Part shown: one piece after another, positions 1 through 8,470 of the stretch
Layout: every line of letters begins with the position of its first letter
Numbering within the stretch: position 1 is the first letter of the stretch
Assembly (NCBI GenBank): GCA_963810915.1
Contig: CAWEPH010000001.1
Coordinates: forward strand, 434,001 to 498,000
Reading direction: 5' to 3'
DNA: 64,000 nt
Source: JAOUEA01 sp963810915
GTDB taxonomy: Bacteria; Actinomycetota; UBA4738; HRBIN12
Notes under the pieces: model-generated
Told to the model about the DNA's origin: nothing
What the model saw: the letters and a program-made list of their open reading frames with translations, nothing else
Databases searched by the model: none
Made by a program: the position numbers and the translations under genes

Positions 1-318
1 GAGGCCGATCTCGTGTGGACCTATCTGACGCAGGCGGACCTCCAGGGGGCAGGCGTCCGCGCGGCCGAGACGGACGACCTGATCGACGCGCTCCGCACCG
101 CCCGCGACGTCGACGTCGCCGCCGTGATCAAGCAGCAGAAGGACGGCCGGTTCAAGGTGAGCGTCCGGTCGCGCGGCGCACACGACCTCTCGGCCGTTGC
201 AGCCTCCTTCGGCGGCGGGGGCCACCGACTCGCGGCAGGCTACACGTCGAAGCACGGTCCCCAGGGAACCGTGGACCGTCTCGTCCGCGCGCTGAACGGC
301 GAGACCGCCGGACCGTGA
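1..318 (+). CDS. nrnA: DHH-family phosphoesterase (NrnA-like), 3' end only
   Basis: The last 105 codons of a gene that begins before the window. The frame is open from base 1. The C-terminal DHHA1 hallmark GGGGHRLAAG is visible at about residues 70-79, the substrate-binding glycine-rich motif of bifunctional oligoribonuclease/pAp phosphatases. Such proteins degrade nano-RNA and dephosphorylate 3'-phosphoadenosine 5'-phosphate in the cytoplasm. Its TGA overlaps the GTG start of truB by 4 bases, and nrnA next to truB is a common order in Gram-positive genomes, which supports the assignment. The N-terminal DHH catalytic half lies outside the window, so substrate preference cannot be judged. Confidence 0.85.
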   Translation, partial: EADLVWTYLTQADLQGAGVRAAETDDLIDALRTARDVDVAAVIKQQKDGRFKVSVRSRGAHDLSAVAASFGGGGHRLAAGYTSKHGPQGTVDRLVRALNGETAGP

Positions 319-1175
319 GCACCTCAGGCCCCGACGGCCTGGTCATCATCGACAAGCCGATGGGCATCACGTCCCACGACGCCGTCGTCGCCGTGCGACG
401 CGCGCTCGGCACGAAGAAGGTCGGACACGCAGGCACGCTGGACCCGATGGCCACGGGGCTGCTCCTGATGGGTGTCGGGCGTGCCACGAGGCTCCTGCGG
501 TTCCTCGGCGATCTGCCCAAGACCTATGAGGGGTCGATGCGACTCGGGGTCGAGACCGACACCCTCGACGCGGACGGCGTGGTCACACGCGAGGCGCCGG
601 TCGATGTGTCCGCGGAGCGGCTCAGCCGCGCGATGGCGGACCTGTTGGGCGACTCGATGCAGATCCCCCCGGCGTACTCCGCGGTGAAGGTGGGCGGTCG
701 GAAGCTCTACGAAGAGGCCCGCGCGGGGCGTCCCCTCGAGGCTCCGCCGCGGCCGGTCCACGTGGACGTGTTCGCGCTCACCGCGCTGCAGGGGGCCGTC
801 GCCTCGTTCCGTGTCGTCTGCGGCGGGGGCACGTACGTGCGGGTGCTGGCGGCCGATGTCGGAACCGCGCTCGGGTGCGGAGCGCACCTCACGGCCCTGC
901 GGCGCACCGCGATCGGCCCGTTCGACGTGGCGGAGGGAACACCTCCCGACGCCCCTGTCCTCCAGCCGCCGGAACGGACGGTGGCGCATCTGCCCCGCGT
1001 GAGCCTCGAGCCCGAAGAGGCCGTCGCCGCCGGCCACGGGCGCGTCCTCGGGCCTGCGGGCTTCGCGGGTCCTTACGGCGTCTACGCCCCCGACGGCCAC
1101 ATCGTGGGGGTCTACAACGACGAAGGCCCGAAGGCGCGACCCCTGGTGATCCTCGCGCCCGCGCCGAGCGCGTAG
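315..1175 (+). CDS. truB: tRNA pseudouridine(55) synthase TruB
   Basis: A 286-residue enzyme that makes pseudouridine 55 in the T loop of tRNAs. Motif GTLDPMATGLL carries the catalytic Asp at residue 43, and the early DKPMGITSHD motif is typical of TruB. A GTG start at 315 overlaps the upstream stop (GTGA), implying translational coupling; the same frame is open further upstream but that part lies over nrnA. The region after residue ~225 fits the short C-terminal RNA-binding domain of bacterial TruB. Length is normal for the family. Confidence 0.95.
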   Translation: MSTSGPDGLVIIDKPMGITSHDAVVAVRRALGTKKVGHAGTLDPMATGLLLMGVGRATRLLRFLGDLPKTYEGSMRLGVETDTLDADGVVTREAPVDVSAERLSRAMADLLGDSMQIPPAYSAVKVGGRKLYEEARAGRPLEAPPRPVHVDVFALTALQGAVASFRVVCGGGTYVRVLAADVGTALGCGAHLTALRRTAIGPFDVAEGTPPDAPVLQPPERTVAHLPRVSLEPEEAVAAGHGRVLGPAGFAGPYGVYAPDGHIVGVYNDEGPKARPLVILAPAPSA

Positions 1176-1247
1176 GTCTCCGGTTCCTTCGGGGGCCCGG
1201 TTCGGTGTAGCCTGCTCAGCACTCCGGTGCGCGATCGAGGGGACGGG

Positions 1248-2411
1248 ATGGACGAGGAGCGCGAGGCCGAACCGGTTGCGGTGGAGGCGCCTGCGGGTGA
1301 CGCCGCCGCGCCGGGGGTCGGTACCGGCAAGCGGCGATCGACGAAGAAGATCCTCGGAGGCATCGCGTCCCTGATCATCGTGGTGGGGATCTTCGCGTTC
1401 GCGATCCCGAAGTTCGCGGACTACTCGGCGGTCTGGAAGGCCGCGAAGACGATGACGCCGCTGGAGCTCGGATCGTTGCTCGCGGCGACGGTCTTCAACC
1501 TCTTCACCTACTGGTGGGCGAACATGGCGGCCCTGCCGGGACTCCGGCTGTGGCCGGCGTCCGTGCTCACCACGACCACCACCGCCGTGGCCAACACCCT
1601 GCCGGGTGGGGGCGCGATCGCGGTCGGCCTGACCTACACGATGCAGCGATCGTGGGGGTTCACCGGCACCGACACCGCGCTCTACGTCGGGGTGACCGGC
1701 ATCTGGAACATCTTCGTGAAGCTCGCGCTGCCGGTGCTGTCGATCGCCATCCTGGTGCTCACCGGGCAGAGCAGCACGGCGTACGTGACGGCGGCGATCG
1801 TCGGTGTGATCGTGCTCGCCGTAGCGGTCGGGTTGCTCGCGGCCGTCTTCCATTCCGAGCCGCTGGCGCGGTCGGTGGGTCGGGGGTTGGGCCGGGTGAT
1901 CTCGTTCTTCGCCAAGCCGTTCCGCCGCGGCAAGGGACCGATCACGGGCATGGACGACAAAGCCGCGAAGTTCCGCGCCGATACGATCGAACTGGTGGGG
2001 GCCCGTTGGGTGCGCCTGACCTTCTTCACCGTGCTCAGCCAGCTCGCCCTCTTCTTCGTCCTATTGCTGGCCCTGCGGCACATGGGGATCAGCGAGGCCG
2101 AGGTCAGCACGGCGAAGGTATTCGCGGTGTTCTCGTTCAGCCGACTGTTGTCCGCCGTGCCGATCACCCCCGGCGGGGTGGGCGTCATCGACCTCGGGTA
2201 CGTGGGGGGGCTGACCGCGGGGATCCCCGAGTCCCAACACGCGGCCGTCGTTGCGGCGGTGTTGATCTTCCGCGTGTTGACCTACGGGATCCAGATCCCG
2301 TTGGGCGGCCTCACCTACTTCATCTGGCTGAAGAACAAGAGCTGGCGCAAAGCCCCTGCCGACAGGCCGGTGGTCGAGACCGAGCTCGCCGCGGAAGGCG
2401 GAGGGGCCTAG
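1248..2411 (+). CDS. YbhN/LPG-synthase-type multi-pass membrane protein
   Basis: A 387-residue polytopic membrane protein of the lysylphosphatidylglycerol-synthase transmembrane family (UPF0104/YbhN-like, the flippase half of MprF). About 30 charged N-terminal residues precede the first helix (IASLIIVVGIFAFAIP), and several further hydrophobic segments follow. The signature TPGGVGVIDLGYVGG near residue 310 matches the conserved PGGxG region of the family. There is no aminoacyl-transferase domain, so it is probably a lipid transporter or flippase of unknown substrate. ATG 1248 was chosen over an upstream GTG at 1227 because a purine-rich GAGGGGA lies just upstream. It converges on a PAP2 phosphatase and a kinase-fusion gene, which suggests a shared lipid theme (inference). 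Confidence 0.8.
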   Translation: MDEEREAEPVAVEAPAGDAAAPGVGTGKRRSTKKILGGIASLIIVVGIFAFAIPKFADYSAVWKAAKTMTPLELGSLLAATVFNLFTYWWANMAALPGLRLWPASVLTTTTTAVANTLPGGGAIAVGLTYTMQRSWGFTGTDTALYVGVTGIWNIFVKLALPVLSIAILVLTGQSSTAYVTAAIVGVIVLAVAVGLLAAVFHSEPLARSVGRGLGRVISFFAKPFRRGKGPITGMDDKAAKFRADTIELVGARWVRLTFFTVLSQLALFFVLLLALRHMGISEAEVSTAKVFAVFSFSRLLSAVPITPGGVGVIDLGYVGGLTAGIPESQHAAVVAAVLIFRVLTYGIQIPLGGLTYFIWLKNKSWRKAPADRPVVETELAAEGGGA

Positions 2412-2421
2412 CCGGTACGCA

Positions 2422-3189
2422 TCAGGTCGGCTCCGGCTGGGTGCCGGGCGCCGTGGGCTGCGTCGCGGGGTCCCCTCGCCACACCTCGTCCGAAGGAGTG
2501 TGGCCGATCACGCGTCGGTCGGTGAGCGCCACGAACGCGGCGACGGTGAGGGCGACGCCGGCCCCGAGCAGCACGCCGCCGAGCGCATCGGCGAACCAGT
2601 GCGCGTTCAGGTAGACGCGCGAGCATCCCATCAATAGGGCGAACCCGGCCGCCGCCCATTCCCAGACGCGACGCTTGTGGCCGGCGGGGATGAAGGCGAT
2701 CACGAGGGCGATCCCGATCGCGGCGCCGGCGACGGAATGGCCCGACGGATACGACGGTCCGTTCGTGACGGTGAGGGGCGACGGCGGGCGTCCGCGGTCG
2801 ATCATCGCCTTCACCCAGGTCAGGGCCGCCTCGGACACGAGCCACGTCAGCGCGAACGCGATCGCGTGACGGTACCGGCGCAGGAGCAGCAGGAGGATCA
2901 CGCACGCTGCGCGGAAGGGGATGCTGAACGCGCCGCCCCCCAGGAAGTTCAGGGCCTTCGCGAGCGGCGTGAGGAACGAACCGTTGATGTGCTGCACGGC
3001 GTTGAAGACGGACTGGTCGAAGCGTCCGACCGGCGCGAACGCGGTGGCGGGCGCGATCCGGTCCGCCTGCGCACCCACCGCTAACGTGAGCACCGCGAAC
3101 GCACCGAGGAGGCCGAGGCCTGCGCCGAGGCCGAGGTAGGGCCGGTGGAGCATGGCGCGGTGCTGATGCTCGGCGCGGCCCCCGCTCAC
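2422..3189 (-). CDS. PAP2-superfamily membrane phosphatase
   Basis: A 255-residue integral membrane phosphatase. All three PAP2 motifs are intact: KAMIDRGRPP (K-x6-RP), PSYPSGHS (PSGH) and SRVYLNAHWFADALGG (SR-x5-H-x3-D), with hydrophobic helices between them. Members dephosphorylate lipid phosphates such as phosphatidate or undecaprenyl pyrophosphate, usually on the outer face of the membrane; the substrate here is unknown. GTG at 3189 overlaps the stop of the upstream kinase-fusion gene (GTGA), arguing for a two-gene operon; ATG 3153 is an alternative start. The tail after the last helix is Pro/Thr/Gln-rich. Confidence 0.85.
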   Translation of the reverse strand: MSGGRAEHQHRAMLHRPYLGLGAGLGLLGAFAVLTLAVGAQADRIAPATAFAPVGRFDQSVFNAVQHINGSFLTPLAKALNFLGGGAFSIPFRAACVILLLLLRRYRHAIAFALTWLVSEAALTWVKAMIDRGRPPSPLTVTNGPSYPSGHSVAGAAIGIALVIAFIPAGHKRRVWEWAAAGFALLMGCSRVYLNAHWFADALGGVLLGAGVALTVAAFVALTDRRVIGHTPSDEVWRGDPATQPTAPGTQPEPT

Positions 3190-4874
3190 GGGATCCCCGC
3201 GCGGATCATCGCGTAGGCGATCTCGGCGACGAACACGACGCCCACGACCCCGCCCACGGTGAGGACGATCCGCCTGGCGCTCCATCGCTGGATCGAGACC
3301 GGGGCATGCGGTGGGGCCAGGTGCTTGAACTCGTCCACCAGGCCCCGCCCATCTTCCTTCAGGTGCCGCTGGAGCTCCGTGGGGATGGCGAGACCCTCCG
3401 CACAAGCGAACGCCTCGCCCACCTCGTCCGGCGTGAAGGAGCGCAGCGCGGTCGCGTACACCGTCTGCGCGTCCGAGCGGAGCGCCATCACCAGCATCAT
3501 GTTCGCCAGGTCAACGGCCTGACGCCAGGGCGACGGCCGGTTCTCGAGGCCCGAGACGTCGATCAGCTGCAGATGTCCGTCGACCACCAGGAGGTTGGCG
3601 GGCTTGATGTCACGGTGCGCCAAGCCTTCGTCCCAGAGCCTGCGCACGAGCGCCATCCCTTGGTCGATGATCTCGTCGTTGACCTCCGCATGGCCCAGGG
3701 TCTCGGACCCCTCGAAGAACTCGGTGGGCAGCAGGTACTCACGGTTCGGGGTGAGCTCGACGATCCCGTACGTCTTCGCCACGCGGAAGCCATCGTCATC
3801 CAGCACCCGCAGGGCGTAGTCCTCGTACTCGATGAGCCGGCGCACCGACGTGAACGGGGTCTCGTCCTCGAGCTGCCCGTACAGGATCGTGCGGCCCATC
3901 CGATACCAGCGATCGGCGCGCACATGGCTCGTCGCGAGGATCTTGCCGAAGAGCCGCGACCCGTCCTCGGTGGTCATCAGCAACGGCGTGGACCCACCCG
4001 AACCCTCGTCGCCGAACGCCTCCACCCCGGTCACGTCGATGCCGAGCTGGTCCCGCATCGCCCGCTGGACGGCGGCCCCCCGGCTCCCGGCGAGATCCAG
4101 GTGCGCCGCGTTCCCCCCGCGCGAATAGGAAACGGGGAAGGCCTCGTCGGGACAGAGCCACTCGAAGACGAGGTAGGAGACACAGGCGCCGAGGGTGACG
4201 GCGTAGAGCGCCGCCGTCGGATAGACCCCGGCCAGCAGGATCCGAGCGCAACCCACCACCGTGAGCAGCGCGACGACGCCGCCACGAACCTTCGAGCGTG
4301 GCCCTGCCGGCACCATGGCGAACACCATGCTGAACAGCGTGATGCTGAGGGCCACGAATGCGGCGCCGGGCCAGTAGTACGTCAGCACCCCGTCCACGGT
4401 TGGTCCGTCGATCACGGGCATGGGCGGCTTGAGGCTGGACGGCGGGAGGAGCTCAACCCGGAGCTTGGTGGCGATCAGGTCCATCACGGCCCACGTGAGG
4501 AGCGCCACGGCGAGGTGACGCCACCTCCGATAGAAGGCGAGGACCAGGATCGCGATCCAGCGCAGCGTCAGGATCGCGGCGAACGAGGCGAGTTCGTTGA
4601 TCACCTTCGCGATGTCGACCGTGACGCTGGTGCGAAGTCCCTCCGCCCACCGGAGGATGCTGACGTCGATCGTGAGCGGGGTTCCGACCGGTTCGCCGTA
4701 CATCACGCCGGCAAGGGCCGCGCCCACGACGACGACCCCCGCACCGACCCAGATCCACCGTGTCCATCCGGCCTCGCGCGGCAGCGGCGGCGCCTCGCCC
4801 GAGGGGCGCCGCAGGCGCTTGTGACGGTGGACCACGCGTTTCGTCTGGCGCTCGTTCGACAGGGTCTCGTCCAC
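3186..4874 (-). CDS. Degenerate PAP2-like membrane domain fused to a protein-kinase-like domain
   Basis: A 562-residue fusion. Residues ~38-240 hold a polytopic domain laid out like PAP2 but with its catalytic motifs lost: the PSGH position reads YYWPGAAF, and the third motif reads CARILLAGVYPTAAL without the His and Asp. Residues ~290-480 hold a kinase-like fold, with a candidate ATP-binding Lys311 (LFGKIL), a catalytic loop HRDIKPANLL at 420-429, and DVS (439-441) where DFG is expected. A final transmembrane helix lies at ~532-555. The gene is followed with a 4-base overlap by an intact PAP2 gene. The kinase could act on lipid, sugar or protein; its clear HRD-K-N suggests activity. Confidence 0.7.
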   Translation of the reverse strand: MDETLSNERQTKRVVHRHKRLRRPSGEAPPLPREAGWTRWIWVGAGVVVVGAALAGVMYGEPVGTPLTIDVSILRWAEGLRTSVTVDIAKVINELASFAAILTLRWIAILVLAFYRRWRHLAVALLTWAVMDLIATKLRVELLPPSSLKPPMPVIDGPTVDGVLTYYWPGAAFVALSITLFSMVFAMVPAGPRSKVRGGVVALLTVVGCARILLAGVYPTAALYAVTLGACVSYLVFEWLCPDEAFPVSYSRGGNAAHLDLAGSRGAAVQRAMRDQLGIDVTGVEAFGDEGSGGSTPLLMTTEDGSRLFGKILATSHVRADRWYRMGRTILYGQLEDETPFTSVRRLIEYEDYALRVLDDDGFRVAKTYGIVELTPNREYLLPTEFFEGSETLGHAEVNDEIIDQGMALVRRLWDEGLAHRDIKPANLLVVDGHLQLIDVSGLENRPSPWRQAVDLANMMLVMALRSDAQTVYATALRSFTPDEVGEAFACAEGLAIPTELQRHLKEDGRGLVDEFKHLAPPHAPVSIQRWSARRIVLTVGGVVGVVFVAEIAYAMIRAGIP

Positions 4875-4955
4875 GTGTGCTCCTCATGGGGGCCGGGACA
4901 ACGCGGGTAACGATACCCCGCACGGGTTCCCACCGGGGACCCCCGGGGCGTCGGC

Positions 4956-4961
4956 TAGGCT
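4956..4961 (+). promoter_or_regulatory. -10 element of ribF
   Basis: TAGGCT ends 9 nt before the ribF ATG. Transcription would begin within a few bases of the start codon. GGAGG sits directly against the ATG, too close for ordinary Shine-Dalgarno use. Confidence 0.5.
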
Positions 4962-4970
4962 TCCGGAGGT

Positions 4971-5912
4971 ATGCATGTCATCCGCGGGCTCGAGGCTCTG
5001 CCCCTGTCCGATGAGCCCTCGGTGGTGACCGTGGGGTTCTTCGACGGTGTCCACCTGGGCCATCGGGCCGTGCTCACGACGACCGTGAACCGTGCCCGTG
5101 AACGCGCGATGCGATCGGTGGCGGTCACGTTCGACCGGCACCCGCGCGAGGTGCTCACGCCCGGGCGCGAACCCCGGCTCCTCACGACCGTCGAGCGTAA
5201 GGCGGTCCTGATCGCGGGCGCCGGGATCGACGTCCTCGTGGTCCTCGTGTTCGACGTCGCGTTCTCGCGGATCCCGGCCGATGCGTTCGTGCGCGACGTC
5301 CTGGTGGGCGGTCTGCACGCCCGCCACGCGGTGATGGGCGCGAACTTCACGTTCGGTCACAGGGCCGCGGGCACGATCGATACCCTCCCCGGGCTCGGTG
5401 CTCCGTTCGGGATGTCGGCAGAGGGCGTGGCCCTCGTGGAGGTCGACGGGAAGCGCGTGTCGTCGACGTCGGTCCGCGACGCCCTGGCCGCCGGCGACCT
5501 CACGTGGCCCACCACCGCCCTCGGCCGTCGATTCGTCCTCGACGGGGAGGTTGTCTCCGGCCACGGACGCGGCCGGGGCCTCGGGTACCCAACAGCGAAC
5601 CTGCGTACCTGGCCTCGCTTGTTACTTCCGGGACAGGGCATCTACGCGGGCGTGGCCGAGCTGGGCGGCCGCAGGTACCGGGCGGCGATCGACGTGGGCA
5701 CCAATCCGACGTTCGGGGTGGAGCCCCTGCACGTCGAGGCCTTCCTGCTGGACTTCGAGGGCGGCGATCTCGCGGGGGAGCCGCTCGCCGTCGAGTTCTG
5801 GGCCCGGCTGCGCGAGGAGATCCGCTACGACAGCGTCGAGGAGCTGGTGGCGGCGATCGCCGTCGACGTGGAGCGCACGCGGGCGCTGGTGCCCGATGCG
5901 GCGTTGGCCTAG
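4971..5912 (+). CDS. ribF: Bifunctional riboflavin kinase/FAD synthetase
   Basis: 313 residues. The N-terminal FAD synthetase (nucleotidyltransferase) half shows TVGFFDGVHLGH, and the TSVRDALAAGD segment near residue 165 is also typical. The C-terminal riboflavin kinase domain from ~185 shows GRGLGYPTANL and the NPTFG segment. The enzyme converts riboflavin to FMN and then FAD. It stands near truB and rpsO, as in many bacteria. Its stop overlaps by 4 bases the stop of the convergent DUF998-like gene. Length and domain order are normal. Confidence 0.95.
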   Translation: MHVIRGLEALPLSDEPSVVTVGFFDGVHLGHRAVLTTTVNRARERAMRSVAVTFDRHPREVLTPGREPRLLTTVERKAVLIAGAGIDVLVVLVFDVAFSRIPADAFVRDVLVGGLHARHAVMGANFTFGHRAAGTIDTLPGLGAPFGMSAEGVALVEVDGKRVSSTSVRDALAAGDLTWPTTALGRRFVLDGEVVSGHGRGRGLGYPTANLRTWPRLLLPGQGIYAGVAELGGRRYRAAIDVGTNPTFGVEPLHVEAFLLDFEGGDLAGEPLAVEFWARLREEIRYDSVEELVAAIAVDVERTRALVPDAALA

Positions 5913-6544
5913 TCGCGCAACAGCCGCACGGCGAGGGCGCCCTCGTACCCGAGCGGGATCGAGACGGCGGTGCGTTGCACGATCCCGTTCCCCGGCCGCG
6001 TGACCTCCCGGGCGAAGGACCCGCTCAGCCCGCTGCCCACGGCGGCGGCGGCCAAGGTGGGGATCGTCCAACGTCGCCACGCGGGGTCCGTCCGGAACCG
6101 ACCCGCGAGGGCCAGCATGCCGACGGCGCCGCTCACGTGCGAGATCGCGGACGCGACGTCGTGTCCGTCGTTGCGCCAGGACTGCCGGAGGAGGGGCTCC
6201 CCGGGGAGGGGGAAGTTCGACATGCGATCGCGGCGCAGGGCGCCGGCCGCCATGACGGCGAGGCCCGAGACCCCCAGCAGGAGCGGGCCCGCGCCGGCGC
6301 GCTCGCCACCGCCGAGTCGATCCGAGAGTTCCTTCGCGAACAGCACCGTGCACGCGCCGAGCACGAGGAATCCCGAGACCATCACGTGAGGTGCCCGGGC
6401 GTCGGGGGCCGCGAGCCCGCTGATGTGCTCGTTGGCCACCGAGTAGCCGGGCTGGCGGACCGTGCCGACCGCCCAGGCCGCCGTGAACGCGACCGGCCCC
6501 GCCAGGCCGCAGGCGGCCCGCAGACGTGACGCTCTCGTGCTCAC
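5909..6544 (-). CDS. DUF998-like multi-pass membrane protein
   Basis: 211 residues with about six hydrophobic segments, a GYSVANEHISGL stretch after the first helix and HDVASAISHVSG mid-protein. The pattern fits the DUF998 family of uncharacterised actinobacterial membrane proteins. No catalytic motif is recognised. GTG 6544 was chosen because a TACGAT -10 hexamer lies exactly 6 nt upstream, as in other leaderless genes here, and upstream sequence in this frame does not look coding. It is divergent from the PlsC-like gene and convergent with ribF. Confidence 0.7.
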   Translation of the reverse strand: MSTRASRLRAACGLAGPVAFTAAWAVGTVRQPGYSVANEHISGLAAPDARAPHVMVSGFLVLGACTVLFAKELSDRLGGGERAGAGPLLLGVSGLAVMAAGALRRDRMSNFPLPGEPLLRQSWRNDGHDVASAISHVSGAVGMLALAGRFRTDPAWRRWTIPTLAAAAVGSGLSGSFAREVTRPGNGIVQRTAVSIPLGYEGALAVRLLRD

Positions 6545-6550
6545 GGCGGC

Positions 6551-6556
6551 ATCGTA
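6551..6556 (-). promoter_or_regulatory. -10 element for a leaderless GTG start
   Basis: TACGAT on the minus strand is followed by 6 nt and then the GTG of the DUF998-like gene, the spacing expected when the transcript begins at or next to the start codon. Confidence 0.5.
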
Positions 6557-6582
6557 GCCCTCGCGTCTGGCAGGATGCGGCG

Positions 6583-7947
6583 ATGCGACACCTGCTGGAC
6601 CGCCTGCTCGGGTGGATCGCAGACATCGCCGCATTCGGTTGGTTCCGCAGCGTCGAGGTGGCCGGTCGCGATCGGTTCCCGCACGCGGGACCGGTCGTGG
6701 TCGTGGCCAACCACGGCGGGGGCTTCGTCGACCCCGCGCTCCTCGCCAGCGTGTTGCCGCGCCTGCCGCGGTTCCTGGCGACGGCCTCGCTCTGGCGACA
6801 CGTGATCGTCCGTCCGCTCCTGGCCTTCGCCGGAGCCATCCCCGTCTACCGGGCCGTTGATGGCCCCACGGCCGACAACCGAGGGACCTTCGACCGGTGC
6901 CACGAGGTGCTCCGCGAGGGGGGTGTCGTGGCGCTCTTCCCGGAGGGCCGAGCGAGCGACGCCACGCATCTGTTGCCGGTGAAGACCGGAGCGGCGCGCA
7001 TCGCGCTCGGCGCGCGGGCCGCGGGGGTGGGCGGGGTCGCGATCGTTCCGGTCGGGCTGATGTACGAGGACAAGGCCTCGGCCCGATCGCGTGCGTACGT
7101 GCGCGTGGGTCCCCCACTCGTGCTCGACGAGGAGGCCGATACCCTCGTCGCGGGACGTTCGGTGGGCGGCGAGGACGACCGTGAAGCCGTGCGCGCCCTG
7201 ACGCACGAGGTCGAGACCCGGCTCTCACAGGCCGCCCTCGCCTTCCACGATGCCGCCGAGCTCGACGCCCTCGCCACGGCGGCCGAGGTCGCCCTGCGAC
7301 CCGCCGATGCCGGCCAGGGCTGGACACCGCCACTGTCGATCGTGGAGGAGCTCGCGGCGAGGCTGGCCGGCTCCGCGGGACGCGCCGACGTGCGTTCCGC
7401 CGCCGATGCGTATCGGGAGGCCCTCGAGGCCAACGCGGTGGGCGATCCGTCCGTGGCGTCGGCGGCCGAGGGCCGGTTCCATCGGGTCCACCTGCTCGCG
7501 TCCCTCCTGACGGTGATCGGCCTGCCGTTCGCCCTCGCGGGCCTGGTGGTGAACGGTGTGCCCGGCCTCCTCGTGCACCTGTCGGGGAGACCCACGATGG
7601 CGCCGGTGACCAGGGCCACGGTGAAGTTCCTCCTCGCCCTCGTGGCGTTCCCGATCACGTGGATGCTCTGCGCCTGGTTCCTCTCGGGGCGGGTCGGTCA
7701 TCCCTGGATCCTGACGACGTTCCTCGGGCCGCTCTGCGGGCTCGTCGCTCTCTGGGTGCTGGACCGGATCCTCAGGGCACGCCGGGCGCGGCTGGACGTC
7801 GCCCGGCTCACGGGACCCCGGTCGTCGCTGAGCGATCTTCGAGAGCGTCGGGCACGCCTGGTGGAGGCGGTGACGAACGCGGTCGGGCGTGTCCGCCCCG
7901 TGGCCGGCGGGCGCGGGCTGGGGTCACCCGAGCGCGACCGCTGGTAG
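6583..7947 (+). CDS. PlsC-like lysophospholipid acyltransferase with C-terminal membrane helices
   Basis: 454 residues. The N-terminal glycerol-phosphate acyltransferase domain carries VVANHGGGFVDP (the H-x5-D variant found in some AGPAT-like proteins) at ~44-55 and the substrate motif FPEGRASD near 124. It would transfer an acyl chain onto a lysophospholipid. Around residues 305-400 there are membrane segments, followed by a basic tail. ATG 6583 follows only a weak SD. The gene leads towards rpsO 15 bases after its stop. Exact acyl acceptor unknown. Confidence 0.78.
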   Translation: MRHLLDRLLGWIADIAAFGWFRSVEVAGRDRFPHAGPVVVVANHGGGFVDPALLASVLPRLPRFLATASLWRHVIVRPLLAFAGAIPVYRAVDGPTADNRGTFDRCHEVLREGGVVALFPEGRASDATHLLPVKTGAARIALGARAAGVGGVAIVPVGLMYEDKASARSRAYVRVGPPLVLDEEADTLVAGRSVGGEDDREAVRALTHEVETRLSQAALAFHDAAELDALATAAEVALRPADAGQGWTPPLSIVEELAARLAGSAGRADVRSAADAYREALEANAVGDPSVASAAEGRFHRVHLLASLLTVIGLPFALAGLVVNGVPGLLVHLSGRPTMAPVTRATVKFLLALVAFPITWMLCAWFLSGRVGHPWILTTFLGPLCGLVALWVLDRILRARRARLDVARLTGPRSSLSDLRERRARLVEAVTNAVGRVRPVAGGRGLGSPERDRW

Positions 7948-7962
7948 CCTTACGGACTGACC

Positions 7963-8235
7963 ATGACGACACTGACCAAAGACGAGAAGACGCAGATCAT
8001 CTCGGAGTATGCCCGCAGCCAGGGCGACACCGGGTCCGCGGAGGTCCAGATCGCGGTGCTGACCAAGCGCATCGCCGACCTCACGGAGCACCTCAAGACG
8101 CACAAGCACGACCACGCGTCGCGCCGGGGCCTCCTGAAGATGGTGGGCCGGCGCCGCCGCCTGCTCGAGTACCTCAAGAACGAGGACATCGAGCGGTACC
8201 GCGCGCTGATCGCGCGGCTCGGTCTGCGTCGCTAG
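7963..8235 (+). CDS. rpsO: 30S ribosomal protein S15
   Basis: 90 residues, the usual length. The typical core is present: GDTGSAEVQIAVLTKRI, then HKHDHASRRGLL and the basic RRRRLLEYL. S15 binds 16S rRNA early in assembly of the small-subunit platform. A TAGCCT hexamer overlaps the upstream TAG stop 12 nt before the ATG and could drive a short-leader transcript. rpsO followed by pnp is a widely conserved order. Confidence 0.97.
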   Translation: MTTLTKDEKTQIISEYARSQGDTGSAEVQIAVLTKRIADLTEHLKTHKHDHASRRGLLKMVGRRRRLLEYLKNEDIERYRALIARLGLRR

Positions 8236-8244
8236 ATGCACCAT

Positions 8245-8273
8245 CGGAGGGCCGCCCGAGGGCGCCGCCTCCG
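8245..8273 (+). terminator. GC-rich hairpin downstream of rpsO
   Basis: An imperfect hairpin (outer stem CGGAGG/CCTCCG, inner CGCC/GGCG, loop CGAG) lies in the 235-base rpsO-pnp spacer, with no U tract. It could be a weak terminator or an mRNA-processing site; rpsO-pnp spacers often carry such structures. The rest of the spacer shows nothing firm beyond the pnp SD (AAGGAGG before 8471). Confidence 0.35.
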
Positions 8274-8470
8274 CGAGGAGTGATGCCGTTCGACCCACTG
8301 GCTCCGTCCACCGGAGGTGGGAACCACCCGCGGTCGGTTATCAGTAGCGAGCTCCCGGATCGGTATCGAGGTCCGGAGGCTCACCACTGAGAATCGGCCA
8401 GTCCGCCTCCGCCCGCACCGACGCGAGGGCATCCGCCCCCGCGCGACAGCTCATCAAGGAGGAACGGCCC

